This document shows positions 34,136 to 44,079 of a stretch of DNA of 64,000 bases, piece by piece. A program made the translations under genes and the position numbers. Source of the DNA: Sphaerisporangium sp. TRM90804 (lineage in GTDB: Bacteria; Actinomycetota; Actinomycetes; Streptosporangiales; Streptosporangiaceae). Position 1 is the stretch's first letter. Every line of letters begins with the position of its first letter. The DNA lies in contig NZ_JARWAC010000013.1 in the NCBI RefSeq assembly GCF_029846175.1, forward strand, positions 62,001 through 126,000, read 5' to 3'. The notes beneath the pieces were generated by a model, which saw only the letters and a program-made list of their open reading frames with translations, had not been told where the DNA came from and searched no databases.

Positions 34136-35968
34136 ATGGAATTTAAGATCTTGGGGGGTCTTGAGATAGTCTCAAACGGCTCTGACATAACCCCCTCAGC
34201 TCCGAAACTGCGCCGAGTCCTGTGCCTGCTGCTTCTCCATCCGAACCAGATCGTGCAGACGGCGGCGCTGATCGACGAGTTGTGGGGCGACGAGCCCGTG
34301 CGCAGCGCGATGACGACGATGCAGACCTACATTTATCTGCTTCGCAAGACCTTCGGGCACGAAAGCGACCTCGCCGAGAACATCCTCGTCACCAAACCCT
34401 CCGGCTACATCGTTCACACGCCTCCCGAAAGCGTCGACCTGTTCAGGTTCGAGGCGCTCGCCGAGAAGGGCCGTCAGGCGTTGCGCGGCGGCGACGCCGA
34501 GCAGGCCAGGACGCGGCTCGCCGAGGCGCTCGCCCTGTGGCGCGGCCCGGCCCTCGCCGACGTGCAGACCGGGCGGCTGCTCGAAGCGCACGTCACCCGC
34601 CTGGAGGAGGGGCGCCTGCGCACGTTGGAGCTGCGCATCGAGGCCGACCTGCGGTGCGGCCAGCACAGGGAGCTCATCAGCGAGCTCAAGGCGCTGACCA
34701 CCTCCCACCCCTACCACGAGGCGTTCTACCAGCAGCTCATGCTGGCGCTGTACCGATCGGGGCGCCAGTGCGAGGCGCTCGACGCCTACGGGCGGCTGCG
34801 CAAGGCCTTCGTCAAGGACCTCGGCGTGGAGCCGTCGGTCGACCTGCGCCGCCTCCAGCACAGCATCCTCGGCGCCGACCCGACCCTCGACCTGCAGGTC
34901 CCCGCGCCCGCCAGGGCCGTGACCGTCGAACGCGGCCCCCGGCCACCGTCCCAGCTCCCCCCGGACATCGCCGACTTCACCGCCAGGAGCGACGTGGTGA
35001 GCATGGCCGAGGCCGTGCTCACCGGCGAGGACACGGAGCGGTCGAACATCGTCCAGCTCGTCGGCATGCCGGGCGTCGGCAAGACGGCGTGCTCGGTCCG
35101 CATCGCCCACCGGGTGCGGTCCCGCTTTCCCGACGGCCAGGTGTACGCCAGCCTGCGCGGCTCCGAGGACGACCCCGTGCCGTACGGCGACGTCCTGCGC
35201 GGCTTCCTGCGTGCCATGGGGGTGCACGACACCGACATGCCCGACAGCCTGCCCGAGTGCGCCGAAGCGTTCCGCGGGCACTGCGCCGGCCGCAGGATGC
35301 TCGTCGTCCTGGACGACGTCGCCTCGGCCGACCAGGTGGCCGCGCTGCTGCCCGGCGGCGACCGCTGCGGGGTGCTGGTGACCTCCCGGGGCCCGCTGGA
35401 GGGCCTGCCCGGCACCTGTGCCATCAAGGTCGGCGTCATGGCCGAGAACGAGAGCGTGGACCTGCTCGCCGGCATCGTCGGGCGAGAACGGGTGAGCCGC
35501 GGCCGCGAGGCGGCCAAGCGCATCGTGCAGCTCTGCGACAACCTCCCGCTGGCCGTGCGCGCGGCGGGGGCTCGGCTGGCCGCCGTCCCGGCCCTGTCGC
35601 TGGACCGGTTCTCCGCCCAGCTCGTCGACGAGCGCAGGCGCCTGAGCCAGCTCGGCTCCAGCGACTTCGACGTCCGCGCCCAGTTCGAGGCGACCTACCA
35701 GCGGCTCCCGGAGGCCGACCGGTCGGCCGCCCGGTGGCTGAGCCTGTTCGCGAACCGGTCGTTCACCGCGCGCGGAGCCTCGATCCTGCTCAGCCAGCGG
35801 CGCGACGCGACCGACCGGCTGCTGGAGAAGCTGGCCGAGGTCCACTTCGTCCAGCGCCTCGGCCCGGACGCCAGCGGCCAGGTGTACTACCGCTTCTTCG
35901 AGCTTCCCCGCGCCCTGCTCTGCGACCACGCCATGGGCACCCTCCTGGAAGGACTGCGCGCCTGCTGA
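34136..35968 (+). CDS. SARP-family transcriptional activator with NB-ARC domain (second)
   Basis: This 610-residue regulator has the same plan as the first SARP. It has a winged helix (residues 1-95), an activation domain with the conserved L-W-R-G-P-A-L-A-D segment (about 100-250) and an NB-ARC-like part with P-loop G-M-P-G-V-G-K-T (about 325) and L-V-V-L-D-D. The ATG at 34136 follows GGGAGG. An open frame extends 47 codons upstream but has no ribosome site. Its first codons are AT-rich. Two SARPs in one cluster suggest a cascade or separate target sets. Confidence 0.9.
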   Translation: MEFKILGGLEIVSNGSDITPSAPKLRRVLCLLLLHPNQIVQTAALIDELWGDEPVRSAMTTMQTYIYLLRKTFGHESDLAENILVTKPSGYIVHTPPESVDLFRFEALAEKGRQALRGGDAEQARTRLAEALALWRGPALADVQTGRLLEAHVTRLEEGRLRTLELRIEADLRCGQHRELISELKALTTSHPYHEAFYQQLMLALYRSGRQCEALDAYGRLRKAFVKDLGVEPSVDLRRLQHSILGADPTLDLQVPAPARAVTVERGPRPPSQLPPDIADFTARSDVVSMAEAVLTGEDTERSNIVQLVGMPGVGKTACSVRIAHRVRSRFPDGQVYASLRGSEDDPVPYGDVLRGFLRAMGVHDTDMPDSLPECAEAFRGHCAGRRMLVVLDDVASADQVAALLPGGDRCGVLVTSRGPLEGLPGTCAIKVGVMAENESVDLLAGIVGRERVSRGREAAKRIVQLCDNLPLAVRAAGARLAAVPALSLDRFSAQLVDERRRLSQLGSSDFDVRAQFEATYQRLPEADRSAARWLSLFANRSFTARGASILLSQRRDATDRLLEKLAEVHFVQRLGPDASGQVYYRFFELPRALLCDHAMGTLLEGLRAC

Positions 35969-36043
35969 CCCCGCCCGGCGGCGCGCGGGGCCCCGCCCCG
36001 CGAGCCCGCCCCGGGTACCCCCGCGTAGCGGGCCAGGGCGCGT

Positions 36044-36244
36044 GCCTCACTCCGCCACGCCCCTGCCCCAGGCGGCGGCCGGGGCATGTCTCGCCCCGCC
36101 ACGCGACTGAGCCAGGCGGCCAGGCGGGTCTCGCTCCGTCACGCGACTGAGCCAGGCGGCCAGGCGGGTCTCGCTCCGTCACGCGACTGAGCCAGGCGGC
36201 CGGGTGTGTCTCGCTCCGTCACGCCCCTGAATCAGGCGGCGGGG
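36044..36244. repeat. 40-bp tandem repeat array (about 4.5-5 copies) between convergent genes
   Basis: Units start at 36088, 36128, 36168 and 36208, each 40 bp, with a diverged 44-bp copy in front (from about 36044). Each begins GTCTCGCTCCGTCACGCGAC and continues into an AGGCGGCC-rich tail. Copies two and three are nearly identical. The array lies between the second SARP stop (35968) and the P450 stop (36370). No spacer diversity is present, so it is a minisatellite and not a CRISPR array. The rest of the 401-base gap holds no gene I can support. Confidence 0.85.
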
Positions 36245-36369
36245 AGCGGGGCCGGCGCCGGCCGGGCCGGGGCGCCCGCCCGCACCGGCCCAGGGGCGCC
36301 ACGGCGGCGGAGGCATCGGGGGCCGGGCGGCATGCTCGCCCGGCGCCGGGGCGCCCGCGCCCGCCCGGG

Positions 36370-37665
36370 TCACCAGGCCAAGGGCAGCGCCTCGGGGCCG
36401 CGCAGCATGCCGGTCACGCGCCAGGACACCTGGTCGTCGGGCACGGCCAGCCGGAAGTCCGGCATCCGCCGCAGCAGCGCGGCCAGCGCCGCGCGCAGCT
36501 CGACACGGGCCAGGTGGGCCCCGAGGCAGCGGTGCGGGCCGTGCCCGAAGGCCAGATGCGGGTTGGGCGCCCGCGTCAGGTCGAGCCGGTCGGGCTCGTC
36601 GAAGACCCGCGCGTCCCTGTTGGCCGAGACCGTCGCCGGAAGCACCGCCTCGCCCGCGGCGATGCTCCGGCCGCCGAGCCGGGCGGGCCGCGTGGCGACC
36701 CGCATCGTCCCGCCGCTCACCGAGATCGGGACGTATCTCAGCAGCTCCTCGACCGCGCCGTCCATGAGCTCGGGCCGGGCCCGCAACGCCGCGAGCTGGC
36801 CGGGGTGGCGCAGCAGCGCCTGGACCGAGCCGGCCACCAGGTTCGCGACGGTCTCGTAGCCCGCCACCAGCAGCGTCACGCCGAGCGCGGCCAGCTCCCG
36901 CTCGCTCAGGCGGTCGTCCTCGCGCGCGTTCACCAGGACGCTGAGCAGGTCGTCGCCCGGCGCCTCGCGCTTGGCGGCAACCAGGCCGGCGAGGTAGCCG
37001 TGCAGGCGGCCGGCCGCCTCCTCGTCGGTGCCCTCCAGGTGCGCGGCGGCCCAGCCGTGGAAGAGCGCGTGGTCGGAGTCCGGGACGCCCAGCAGCTCGC
37101 GGATGACCGTGAACGGCAGCGGGCGGGCCAGGCCGGTCACCAGGTCGGCGGGCGGGCCGGCGGCGGCCATGTCGGCCACCAGGGTGTCGGCCGTCCGCTC
37201 CACGCGCGGCCACAGCCGCTCGGCGCTCTGCCGGCTGAACGCCTGGGCCACCAGCCGCCGGATCCTGGTGTGCTCGGGCGGGTCCATCGTGGTCATGGAG
37301 GCCGCCTCCAGGGCCACGCGGCGCAGGCGCGGCGCGGCGGCGGACGCCGCCGCGGCCCGGCTGAAGACCGGGTCTGCCAGGAAGCGCCGGTTGTCCTCGT
37401 GGCGGGTGACCAGCCAGGCCCGCGCCCCCGAGGGCAGCGACACCGGCACGACCGCCGCGCGCTCCCGCAGAGCCGCCAGCCCCGGCCCCGGCTCGGGCCC
37501 CGCGGGGGTGTCCGGCGGGAAGCGTGTCGTGACCTCGCCCTCGGAGGCGTCCGGCGTGAGCGGCTCGGTTCCCGTGCGGGTGTCGGGTGGGAGTCGGGTG
37601 GTGAGCGGCTCGGTTCCCGTGCGGGTGTCGGGTGGGAGTCGGGTGGTGACCTCGTCTGCCGGCAT
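36370..37665 (-). CDS. Cytochrome P450 with duplicated N-terminal leader
   Basis: This 431-residue bacterial class I P450 has the E-x-x-R pair in the K-helix region (E-E-L-L-R) and the heme loop F-G-H-G-P-H-R-C-L-G with C380 as ligand. The I-helix oxygen motif reads A-G-Y-E-T-V; most relatives have A-G-H/N-E-T-T, so the residue before E-T and the one after are unusual. The first 35 residues contain a perfect 15-residue duplication (TTRLPPDTRTGTEPL twice) encoded by a 45-bp tandem repeat. Role: hydroxylation or oxidative coupling of the aglycone. Transcribed alone, divergent from the 4,6-dehydratase gene. Confidence 0.88.
   Translation of the reverse strand: MPADEVTTRLPPDTRTGTEPLTTRLPPDTRTGTEPLTPDASEGEVTTRFPPDTPAGPEPGPGLAALRERAAVVPVSLPSGARAWLVTRHEDNRRFLADPVFSRAAAASAAAPRLRRVALEAASMTTMDPPEHTRIRRLVAQAFSRQSAERLWPRVERTADTLVADMAAAGPPADLVTGLARPLPFTVIRELLGVPDSDHALFHGWAAAHLEGTDEEAAGRLHGYLAGLVAAKREAPGDDLLSVLVNAREDDRLSERELAALGVTLLVAGYETVANLVAGSVQALLRHPGQLAALRARPELMDGAVEELLRYVPISVSGGTMRVATRPARLGGRSIAAGEAVLPATVSANRDARVFDEPDRLDLTRAPNPHLAFGHGPHRCLGAHLARVELRAALAALLRRMPDFRLAVPDDQVSWRVTGMLRGPEALPLAW
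37556..37645 (-). repeat. Perfect 45-bp tandem duplication inside the P450 gene
   Basis: Copies at 37556-37600 and 37601-37645 are identical over 45 bases. They stay in frame and encode 15 residues each near the P450 N-terminus. A decayed third copy lies at about 37502-37534 (TTRFPPDTPAGPEP). It looks like recent slippage amplification. Confidence 0.9.
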
Positions 37666-37726
37666 GGGCGCCGCCTCTCGCTCGGGGGCGAAGGGTTCCT
37701 GCGCCGTCGAGTGTGCGCATCGCGCT

Positions 37727-37744
37727 TCGAAGAACGCTCGAAGG
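37727..37744 (-). promoter_or_regulatory. SARP-type box before P450 gene
   Basis: TCGAAG at 37727 and TCGAAG at 37738 are identical hexamers exactly 11 bp apart, 62-80 bp upstream of the leftward P450 start. Confidence 0.6.
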
Positions 37745-37888
37745 TCCGGGCCTGCCGCCCCGCCGGGGCCGCCCGCGGGCCCCGCGTCCGGCGTCCCGGC
37801 CTGCGGCGACGGGCGGCCCGGGGCGGGCCGGACGGGGACGCGGCGGCGCGGGTCCGCTCCGCCCGGCGCGCCGGTGGTTCAGCGGTTC

Positions 37889-37906
37889 TCGAACCGGATT
37901 CGAAGA
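37889..37906 (+). promoter_or_regulatory. SARP-type box before the minimal-PKS operon
   Basis: TCGAAC at 37889 and TCGAAG at 37900 are 11 bp apart, about 72-89 bp upstream of the 4,6-dehydratase start. That gene heads the operon carrying the cupin, KS-alpha, KS-beta, ABM and carboxyltransferase genes. Confidence 0.6.
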
Positions 37907-37977
37907 GGCGGCGCGAGCCTCGTCACCACGGCCGGCCCGGACGCCTGGTCGTGCACGTCCGACGAAGGGAGATGGAT

Positions 37978-38997
37978 GTGCGGTTGTTCGTCACCGGTGG
38001 TGCGGGCTTCATCGGCTCCCACTACGTGAACGCCATACTCGCCGGTCGTTACCCGGGGACCGAGGACGCCCACGTCACCGTGCTGGACAAGCTGACCTAC
38101 GCGGGCAACCTGGACAACCTGGGCTTCGACCCCTTCCGGCTCACCTTCGTCCGCGGCGACATCTGCGACGAGGACCTCGTCATGAGCCTGCTGCCCGGGC
38201 ACGACGCCGTGGTGCACTTCGCCGCGGAGTCGCACGTCGACCGGTCGATCACGGGGGCCGCGGCGTTCGCGCGGACCAACGTCCTGGGCACCCAGGTGCT
38301 GCTGGACTGCGCCCGCCGGGCGGGAGTCGGCCGCTTCGTGCACGTCTCCACCGACGAGGTGTACGGGTCGATCGACCACACCTCCTGGACCGAGAGCTGG
38401 CCGCTGAGCCCCAACTCGCCCTACGCGGCCTCCAAGGCCGCGAGCGACCTGCTGGTGCAGGCCTACCACCGCACGCACGGCCTCGCGACCAGTGTCACCC
38501 GGTGCTCCAACAACTACGGCACCCACCAGTTCCCCGAGAAGATCATCCCGCTGTTCATCACCAACCTGCTGGACGGCCAGGACATCCCGCTGTACGGGGA
38601 CGGCATGAACGTCAGGGAGTGGCTGCACGTCTCCGACCACTGCCGCGCCGTCCACCTGGTGCTCACGCACGGCGCCCCCGGCGAGATCTACAACGTCGGC
38701 GGCGGCCGCGAGCTCAGCAACCGCGAGCTGGCCGAGCGGCTGCTCGACGGCGTCGGGGCGAGCTGGGACCGCGTGCGGTGGGTCGCCGACCGCAAGGGGC
38801 ACGACCGGCGCTACTCGCTCGACTCGACGAAGATCGAGAAGGAGCTGGGCTTCGCGCCGGAGGTCCCCTTCGAGCGCGGGCTGGCCGACACGGTGCGCTG
38901 GTACCGGGACAACCGGTGGTGGTGGGAGCCGGTCAAGAAGCGAGCCGAGCTGGAGGCGGCCTGGCAGACCCCGGGCCGCGTCCGCGCCGGCGCCTAG
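37978..38997 (+). CDS. rmlB: dTDP-glucose 4,6-dehydratase
   Basis: This NAD-dependent enzyme makes dTDP-4-keto-6-deoxyglucose, the branch-point of all 6-deoxysugars. The 339-residue protein has V-T-G-G-A-G-F-I-G-S-H at the N-terminus, the active-site T-D-E-V-Y-G (acid/base Asp-Glu), Y-A-A-S-K and the R-C-S-N-N-Y-G-T-H-Q-F-P-E-K segment diagnostic of RmlB. The GTG at 37978 has GAAGGGAG at a proper six-base distance. An in-frame ATG at 37972 abuts that site and is less likely. It heads the rightward core operon, 67 bases before the cupin gene. Confidence 0.93.
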   Translation: MRLFVTGGAGFIGSHYVNAILAGRYPGTEDAHVTVLDKLTYAGNLDNLGFDPFRLTFVRGDICDEDLVMSLLPGHDAVVHFAAESHVDRSITGAAAFARTNVLGTQVLLDCARRAGVGRFVHVSTDEVYGSIDHTSWTESWPLSPNSPYAASKAASDLLVQAYHRTHGLATSVTRCSNNYGTHQFPEKIIPLFITNLLDGQDIPLYGDGMNVREWLHVSDHCRAVHLVLTHGAPGEIYNVGGGRELSNRELAERLLDGVGASWDRVRWVADRKGHDRRYSLDSTKIEKELGFAPEVPFERGLADTVRWYRDNRWWWEPVKKRAELEAAWQTPGRVRAGA

Positions 38998-39064
38998 TGC
39001 GGCCGCGCACGCCCGCGCACGGCGGGCCTCGCCCGCCGGAACATCGAGGAGGACGGTCCGGTCC

Positions 39065-39496
39065 ATGAATCACCCCACGAAGATCTCGGTCGCCGGCGTG
39101 GCGCCCAACCTGCGCAGGGGCGGCGACATCCGCGTCCTGCTGAGCCCGAAGACGGTCGGCTCGACCTCGGGCTTCTCCGGCGTCCTCACCCTGGGCGCCG
39201 GCGAGCACGTCTCGGAGCACTACCACCCCTACTCCGAGGAGTTCCTCTACGTGGTGCGCGGCTCCCTGGTCATGAGGCTGGACGGTGAGCCGGTCACGCT
39301 GGAGCCGGGGGAGGCCCTCCTGGTCCCCAAGAACGTGCGCCACCGGCTGGAGAACCCCGGCCCCGACCCGGCCGAGGTCGTCTTCCACCTCAGCCCGCTC
39401 GCCCCGCGCCCCGAGCTGGGCCACGTCGACACCGAACCCCACGTGCGGCCCGAGGAGGGCCCCCTGCCGGCGGTCCACGCTGGCGGCGGCTCGTGA
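39065..39496 (+). CDS. Cupin-type polyketide cyclase (TcmJ-like)
   Basis: This 143-residue single-cupin protein shows the metal-binding motif [16 protein letters not shown] (two His, one Glu) and the second motif's P-K-N-V-R-H-R. Cupins of this kind (TcmJ, PdmL-like) help TcmI-type cyclases shape the later rings of tetracenomycin and pentangular aromatics. It sits directly in front of KS-alpha, as in those clusters. Its stop overlaps the KS-alpha GTG start. Confidence 0.83.
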   Translation: MNHPTKISVAGVAPNLRRGGDIRVLLSPKTVGSTSGFSGVLTLGAGEHVSEHYHPYSEEFLYVVRGSLVMRLDGEPVTLEPGEALLVPKNVRHRLENPGPDPAEVVFHLSPLAPRPELGHVDTEPHVRPEEGPLPAVHAGGGS

Positions 39497-40761
39497 GCCG
39501 CCGCAGGGTCGTGCTCACCGGCCTCGGCGTCGTGGCGCCCGGCGGCGTGGGCACCAAGGCGTTCTGGGAGCTCATGACGAGCGGCCGCACGGCCACCCGG
39601 ATGATCACGCTGTTCGACCCGGCGGGGTTCCGCTCGCGGATGGCCGCCGAGGCCGACTTCGACGCGGCGGCCGAGGGGCTGAGCCCGCGGGAGATCCGGC
39701 GCATGGACCGCGCCGCCCAGTTCGCGACCGTGTGCGCCCGCGCGGCCATGGCCGACAGCGGGCTCACGCCCGACGACCTGGACCCGGCGCGTACCGGCGT
39801 CAGCGTCGGCAGCGCGGTCGGCTGCACGATGGGGCTCGAACAGGAGTACGTCGTGCTCAGCAACGGCGGCCGCGACTGGGCCGTCGACCCCGCGTACGCC
39901 GTCCCCCACCTGTACGGGTACATGGTGCCCAGCACGATCGCCGTCGAGGTGGCGTGGGCCTGCGGCGCCGAGGGGCCGGTCGCCCTGGTCTCGACCGGCT
40001 GCACCTCCGGCCTCGACTCGGTGGGCCACGCCTACCGGCTCGTCCAGGAGGGCGCGGCGGACGTGATGCTCACCGGCGCGTCGGACGCGCCGATCTCGCC
40101 GATCACCGTCGCCTGCTTCGACGCGATCAAGGCCACCTCCGCCAACAACGACGACCCCGAGCACGCCTCGCGCCCCTTCGACCGCGACCGCGACGGGTTC
40201 GTGCTCGGCGAGGGCGCCGCGGTGTTCGTCATGGAGGAGCTGGAGCACGCCCGGCGCCGGGGGGCGCACATCTACGCCGAGGTCGCCGGGTTCGCCGGCC
40301 GCAGCAACGCCTACCACATGACCGGCCTCAAGCCCGACGGCCGCGAGATGGCCGAGGCGATCCGCACCGCACTCGGCGAGGCCCGCCTGGACGCGTCGGA
40401 CGTCGACTACGTCAACGCCCACGGCTCGGGCACCAAGCAGAACGACCGGCACGAGACCGCGGCCTTCAAGCGCAGCCTGGGCCCGCACGCGTACGAGGTG
40501 CCGGTCAGCTCGATCAAGTCGATGGTCGGCCACTCGCTCGGGGCCATCGGCTCCATCGAGCTGGCGGCCTGCGCCCTGGCCATCGAGCACCAGGTGGTGC
40601 CGCCCACGGCCAACCTGCGTACCCGCGACCCCGAGTGCGACCTGGACTACGTCCCGCTCACCGCGCGCGACCACCGCACCGACGTGGTGCTGTCGGTCGG
40701 CTCCGGGTTCGGCGGGTTCCAGACCGCGATGGTGCTCGCCGCCCCCGGGCGAGCGGCGTGA
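39493..40761 (+). CDS. Type II PKS ketosynthase alpha subunit
   Basis: This 422-residue KS-alpha is the condensing subunit of the minimal PKS. The nucleophile is C170 in [10 protein letters not shown]. The two histidines lie in N-A-H-G-S-G-T-K (about 310) and [10 protein letters not shown] (about 345). The [21 protein letters not shown]-like middle segment is typical. It starts at GTG 39493 within the cupin stop and overlaps the KS-beta start by one base (TGATG), the classical coupling of these subunits. Confidence 0.96.
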   Translation: MSRRRVVLTGLGVVAPGGVGTKAFWELMTSGRTATRMITLFDPAGFRSRMAAEADFDAAAEGLSPREIRRMDRAAQFATVCARAAMADSGLTPDDLDPARTGVSVGSAVGCTMGLEQEYVVLSNGGRDWAVDPAYAVPHLYGYMVPSTIAVEVAWACGAEGPVALVSTGCTSGLDSVGHAYRLVQEGAADVMLTGASDAPISPITVACFDAIKATSANNDDPEHASRPFDRDRDGFVLGEGAAVFVMEELEHARRRGAHIYAEVAGFAGRSNAYHMTGLKPDGREMAEAIRTALGEARLDASDVDYVNAHGSGTKQNDRHETAAFKRSLGPHAYEVPVSSIKSMVGHSLGAIGSIELAACALAIEHQVVPPTANLRTRDPECDLDYVPLTARDHRTDVVLSVGSGFGGFQTAMVLAAPGRAA

Positions 40762-42017
40762 TGGGAGCCCAGGCGGTTGTCACCGGGCTCGGCGTGGTCG
40801 CGCCCAACGGGATGGGCGCCGAGGAGTACTGGGCGTCCGTCCTCGCCGGCCGCAGCGGCCTGGGCCCGATCACCCGCTTCGACGCCGGCGCCTACCCGTG
40901 CCGGGTCGCCGGCGAGGTGAGCGACTTCCAGGCGAACGGCAACGTGCCCGGCCGGCTGGTGCCGCAGACCGACCGCTGGACGCACCTCGGCCTGGCCGCC
41001 GCGGCGATGGCGCTGGCCGACGCCGAGGCCGACACCGCCGAGCTGCCCGAGTACGAGATGGCGGTCGTCACCGCCAGCTCCTCCGGTGGGACCGAGTTCG
41101 GGCAGCGCGAGATCGAGCGGCTGTGGAGCAGGGGGCCGCGCAGCGTCGGCGCCTACCAGTCGATCGCCTGGTTCTACGCGGCCACCACCGGCCAGATCTC
41201 CATCCGGCACGGCATGCGCGGCCCCTGCGGCGTGCTGGCCGCCGAGCAGGCCGGCGGCCTGGACGCGCTGGCCCAGGCCCGGCGCCTGCTGCGCGACGGC
41301 ACCCGCCTGGTGGTGACCGGCGGCACCGACGCCTCCCTGTGCCCCTACGGCGTGACGGCGCAGTCCGCCAACGGCAGGCTGAGCCCGTCCCCCGACCCCG
41401 CGACGGCCTACCGCCCGTTCGGCGAGGCCCCCACCGGCTACGTGCCGGGCGAGGGCGGAGCCATGTTCGTGGTGGAGGACGCGGGGTCGGCCGCGGCCAG
41501 GCCCGCGCCGCGCCGCTACGGGGTGATCGCCGGCCACGCGGCCACGTTCGACCCGCCGCCGGGCTCCGGGCGGCCGTCCACCCTGGAACGGGCCGTGCGC
41601 GCGGCGCTGGCCGACGCCGGCGTGACGCCGGAACAGGTCGACGTGGTCTTCGCCGACGCCGCCGGCGTGGCGGAGCTGGACCGCGCCGAGGCCGAGACGA
41701 TCGAGCGGGTCTTCGGGCCCTGCGGCGTGCCGGTCACCGCGCCCAAGACCCTCACCGGACGCCTGTACGCCGGGGGCGCGTCCCTGGACGTCGCCACGGC
41801 GCTGCTGGCCGTCCGCGACGGCGTCATCCCGCCAACGGCCGGCGGGTACGAGCCGGCCGAGGGCCTGCGCATCGACCTGGTGAACGGCGCACCCCGCCCG
41901 GCCGCCGTCCGGACCGCCCTGGTCCTGGCGCGCGGGCACGGCGGGTTCAACGCGGCCCTCGTGGTGCGTGCACCGGACGGGCGGCCGGACGACCACGACG
42001 AACGGGCGGAGACATGA
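40761..42017 (+). CDS. Type II PKS chain-length factor (ketosynthase beta subunit)
   Basis: This 418-residue KS-beta shares the thiolase fold of KS-alpha, but its active-site Cys is replaced by Gln (A-A-E-Q-A-G-G, Q163). This is the mark of chain-length factors, which set polyketide length and generate the starter by decarboxylation. The chain length cannot be read off directly. With TcmN, TcmI and TcmJ partners a decaketide or longer is likely. The stop overlaps the following ABM gene (ATGA). Confidence 0.95.
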   Translation: MGAQAVVTGLGVVAPNGMGAEEYWASVLAGRSGLGPITRFDAGAYPCRVAGEVSDFQANGNVPGRLVPQTDRWTHLGLAAAAMALADAEADTAELPEYEMAVVTASSSGGTEFGQREIERLWSRGPRSVGAYQSIAWFYAATTGQISIRHGMRGPCGVLAAEQAGGLDALAQARRLLRDGTRLVVTGGTDASLCPYGVTAQSANGRLSPSPDPATAYRPFGEAPTGYVPGEGGAMFVVEDAGSAAARPAPRRYGVIAGHAATFDPPPGSGRPSTLERAVRAALADAGVTPEQVDVVFADAAGVAELDRAEAETIERVFGPCGVPVTAPKTLTGRLYAGGASLDVATALLAVRDGVIPPTAGGYEPAEGLRIDLVNGAPRPAAVRTALVLARGHGGFNAALVVRAPDGRPDDHDERAET

Positions 42018-42373
42018 GCGAACGCGGTGAGGGCTTCCGGGTGCTGCTGCGCATGCAGATCCATCCCGGCATGGAGCAGGACTTCGAGAAGGCCTGGTAT
42101 TCGATCGGCGACGTCATCACCACGCACCCGGCCAACCTGGGGCAGTGGCTGATGGCCGGCCTGGACGAGCCGGGCGTGTACTACATCGTCAGCGACTGGG
42201 TGGACGAGCCCCGGTTCCGGGAGTTCGAGCACAGTGCCGAGCACGTCGAGCACCGCCAGAAGCTGCACCCGTACCGCGCATCCGGTTCCATGGCGACGAT
42301 GCGCATCGTCTACCACCTGCGCGGGGCGGCCGAGGGCGCCCCGCGGGCGACCGGGGCGCGGGCGGGGGAGTAG
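42014..42373 (+). CDS. ABM-family monooxygenase directly after KS-beta
   Basis: This 119-residue single-domain ABM protein is translationally coupled to KS-beta (ATGA). Pattern: [21 protein letters not shown] at the N-terminus, [19 protein letters not shown] in the middle, and H-R-Q-K-L-H-P-Y-R near the end. ABM genes next to the KS pair are known from pentangular clusters, where they act on the tethered chain together with cyclases. This supports a pentangular-like or related skeleton. Confidence 0.83.
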   Translation: MSERGEGFRVLLRMQIHPGMEQDFEKAWYSIGDVITTHPANLGQWLMAGLDEPGVYYIVSDWVDEPRFREFEHSAEHVEHRQKLHPYRASGSMATMRIVYHLRGAAEGAPRATGARAGE

Positions 42374-42378
42374 CGGCG

Positions 42379-44079
42379 ATGATTCCCGTCAGGACGCGCG
42401 CCGACCTCGCGGACGAGTGGACCAAGTGCCCGGGCTGCGGGACGCTCGCCTACACCAGGCGCTTCGTCCGCGAGCTGATGGTGTGCAGGGACTGCGGGCG
42501 CCACGCCCGCCTGACCGCCGGCGAGCGCATCGCCACGCTGCTGGACACGGGCTCGGCCCGCCCGCTCCCCTTCCAGGCGGGGGTCTTCGACCCGCTGGAC
42601 TTCACCGACTCCGTGCCGTACGCCGACCGTGTCCGCGAGGCCCGCGAGACGACGGGGCTGGAGGAGGCCGTGGTCTGCGTGCGCGGGGAGATCGAGGGCC
42701 ACGCCGTCGTCGCCGCCGTCATGGACTTCCGCTTCATGGGCGGCAGCCTCGGCTCGGCCGCCGGCGAGCTGGTCACGCTGGCCGCGGAGGCGGCCCTGGC
42801 CGAGCGGGTGCCGCTGCTGCTGGTCACCGCCTCCGGCGGCGCCCGCATGCAGGAGGGCGCCCTGTCGCTGATGCAGATGGCCAAGACGAGCCAGGCCCTC
42901 GCCGCGCTCGACGAGGCCGGCGTGCTGACCGTCTCGCTGCTCACCGACCCGACCTACGGAGGGGTGGCGGCGTCGTTCGCCAGCCTGACCGACGTCATCC
43001 TGGCCGAGCCGGGGGCCCGCATGGGCTTCGCCGGGCCGCGTGTCATCCAGCAGACCATCCGGCAGGAGCTGCCGAAGGGCTTCCAGACGGCGGAGTTCCT
43101 GTTCGCCCGGGGCCTGATCGACGACATCCAGCCGCGCCGCGCGCTGCGCGGCACGCTGGGCAGGCTGCTGAGCCTGCGCGCCCCCCGGTCGTTCCGCCAG
43201 ATACCGCCGCGGTCGGCGCCGCCGCTCGTCCGCGACCCCCGGGCGCTGCCCGAGCGGGACGCCTGGGAGGCGGTGAGCCTGGCCCGCCACGTGACGCGGC
43301 CGACCACGCTGGACCTGCTGTACAGCATGCTCGACGGCTTCACCGAGCTGCACGGCGACCGTCAGGCGCGCGACTGCCCCGCGGTCGTGGGCGGCGTCGG
43401 CTGGCTGGACGGCGCGCCGGTGGTGGTCGTGGGACACCAGAAGGGCCACGGCAGCCAGGAGATGGCCCGGCGCAACTTCGGCATGCCGTCCCCGGCGGGG
43501 TGCCGCAAGGCCGGACGCCTCATGCGCCTGGCCGCCAAGTGGGGCGTGCCGGTCGTCACCTTCATCGACACCCCCGGCGCCTACCCGGGCATCGAGGCCG
43601 AGGAGGGCGGCCAGGCGCTGGCCATCGCAGAGAACCTGCGCCTGATGTCCACCCTTCCCGTGCCCGTCCTGTCCATCGTCACCGGCGAGGGCGGCAGCGG
43701 GGGAGCGCTGGCCCTGGGCGTCGCCAACCGCGTGTACGCCATGTCCAACGCCGTCTACTCGGTCATCAGCCCCGAGGGCTGCGCGGCGATCCTGTGGAAG
43801 GACGCCGCCGCGGCCGCCCAGGCCGCCCAGGCCCTGCGGGTCGACGCCCGCAACCTGCTGGAGGCCGGCATCATCGACGCGGTCATCCCCGAGCCCGACG
43901 GCGGCGCCCACATCGACCTGGCCGCCACCGCCGAGACCCTCCGCGCCGTCATCGTCGACACCCTCCACGACCTGTCGTCGCTGGACGGCCCCCAGCTCGT
44001 CAAACAACGCCGCCACCGCTTCCGCGCCTTCGGCGCCACCTCCTGCCACCCCCTCCCCACCCCCGGACACCTCCCCTGA
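42379..44079 (+). CDS. Acetyl-CoA carboxylase carboxyltransferase, AccD-AccA fusion
   Basis: This 566-residue fusion has a beta subunit (1-275) followed by an alpha subunit (290-560). The beta part has a four-cysteine zinc ribbon (C-P-G-C-G ... C-R-D-C-G, residues 14-36) and the acetyl-CoA-site G-G-A-R-M-Q-E-G. The alpha part has [13 protein letters not shown] and the [11 protein letters not shown] segment. It supplies malonyl-CoA extender units, a common addition in aromatic PKS clusters. The partner biotin carboxylase is at 46551. It is the last gene of the core operon. Confidence 0.92.
   Translation: MIPVRTRADLADEWTKCPGCGTLAYTRRFVRELMVCRDCGRHARLTAGERIATLLDTGSARPLPFQAGVFDPLDFTDSVPYADRVREARETTGLEEAVVCVRGEIEGHAVVAAVMDFRFMGGSLGSAAGELVTLAAEAALAERVPLLLVTASGGARMQEGALSLMQMAKTSQALAALDEAGVLTVSLLTDPTYGGVAASFASLTDVILAEPGARMGFAGPRVIQQTIRQELPKGFQTAEFLFARGLIDDIQPRRALRGTLGRLLSLRAPRSFRQIPPRSAPPLVRDPRALPERDAWEAVSLARHVTRPTTLDLLYSMLDGFTELHGDRQARDCPAVVGGVGWLDGAPVVVVGHQKGHGSQEMARRNFGMPSPAGCRKAGRLMRLAAKWGVPVVTFIDTPGAYPGIEAEEGGQALAIAENLRLMSTLPVPVLSIVTGEGGSGGALALGVANRVYAMSNAVYSVISPEGCAAILWKDAAAAAQAAQALRVDARNLLEAGIIDAVIPEPDGGAHIDLAATAETLRAVIVDTLHDLSSLDGPQLVKQRRHRFRAFGATSCHPLPTPGHLP

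Noticed and set aside
36044-36244. CRISPR array
   Set aside because: The 40-bp units abut without unique spacers and no cas gene is present.
39493-40761. A fatty-acid FabF instead of a polyketide ketosynthase
   Set aside because: Overlap with a chain-length factor carrying Gln for Cys and placement among cyclases identify a type II PKS pair.
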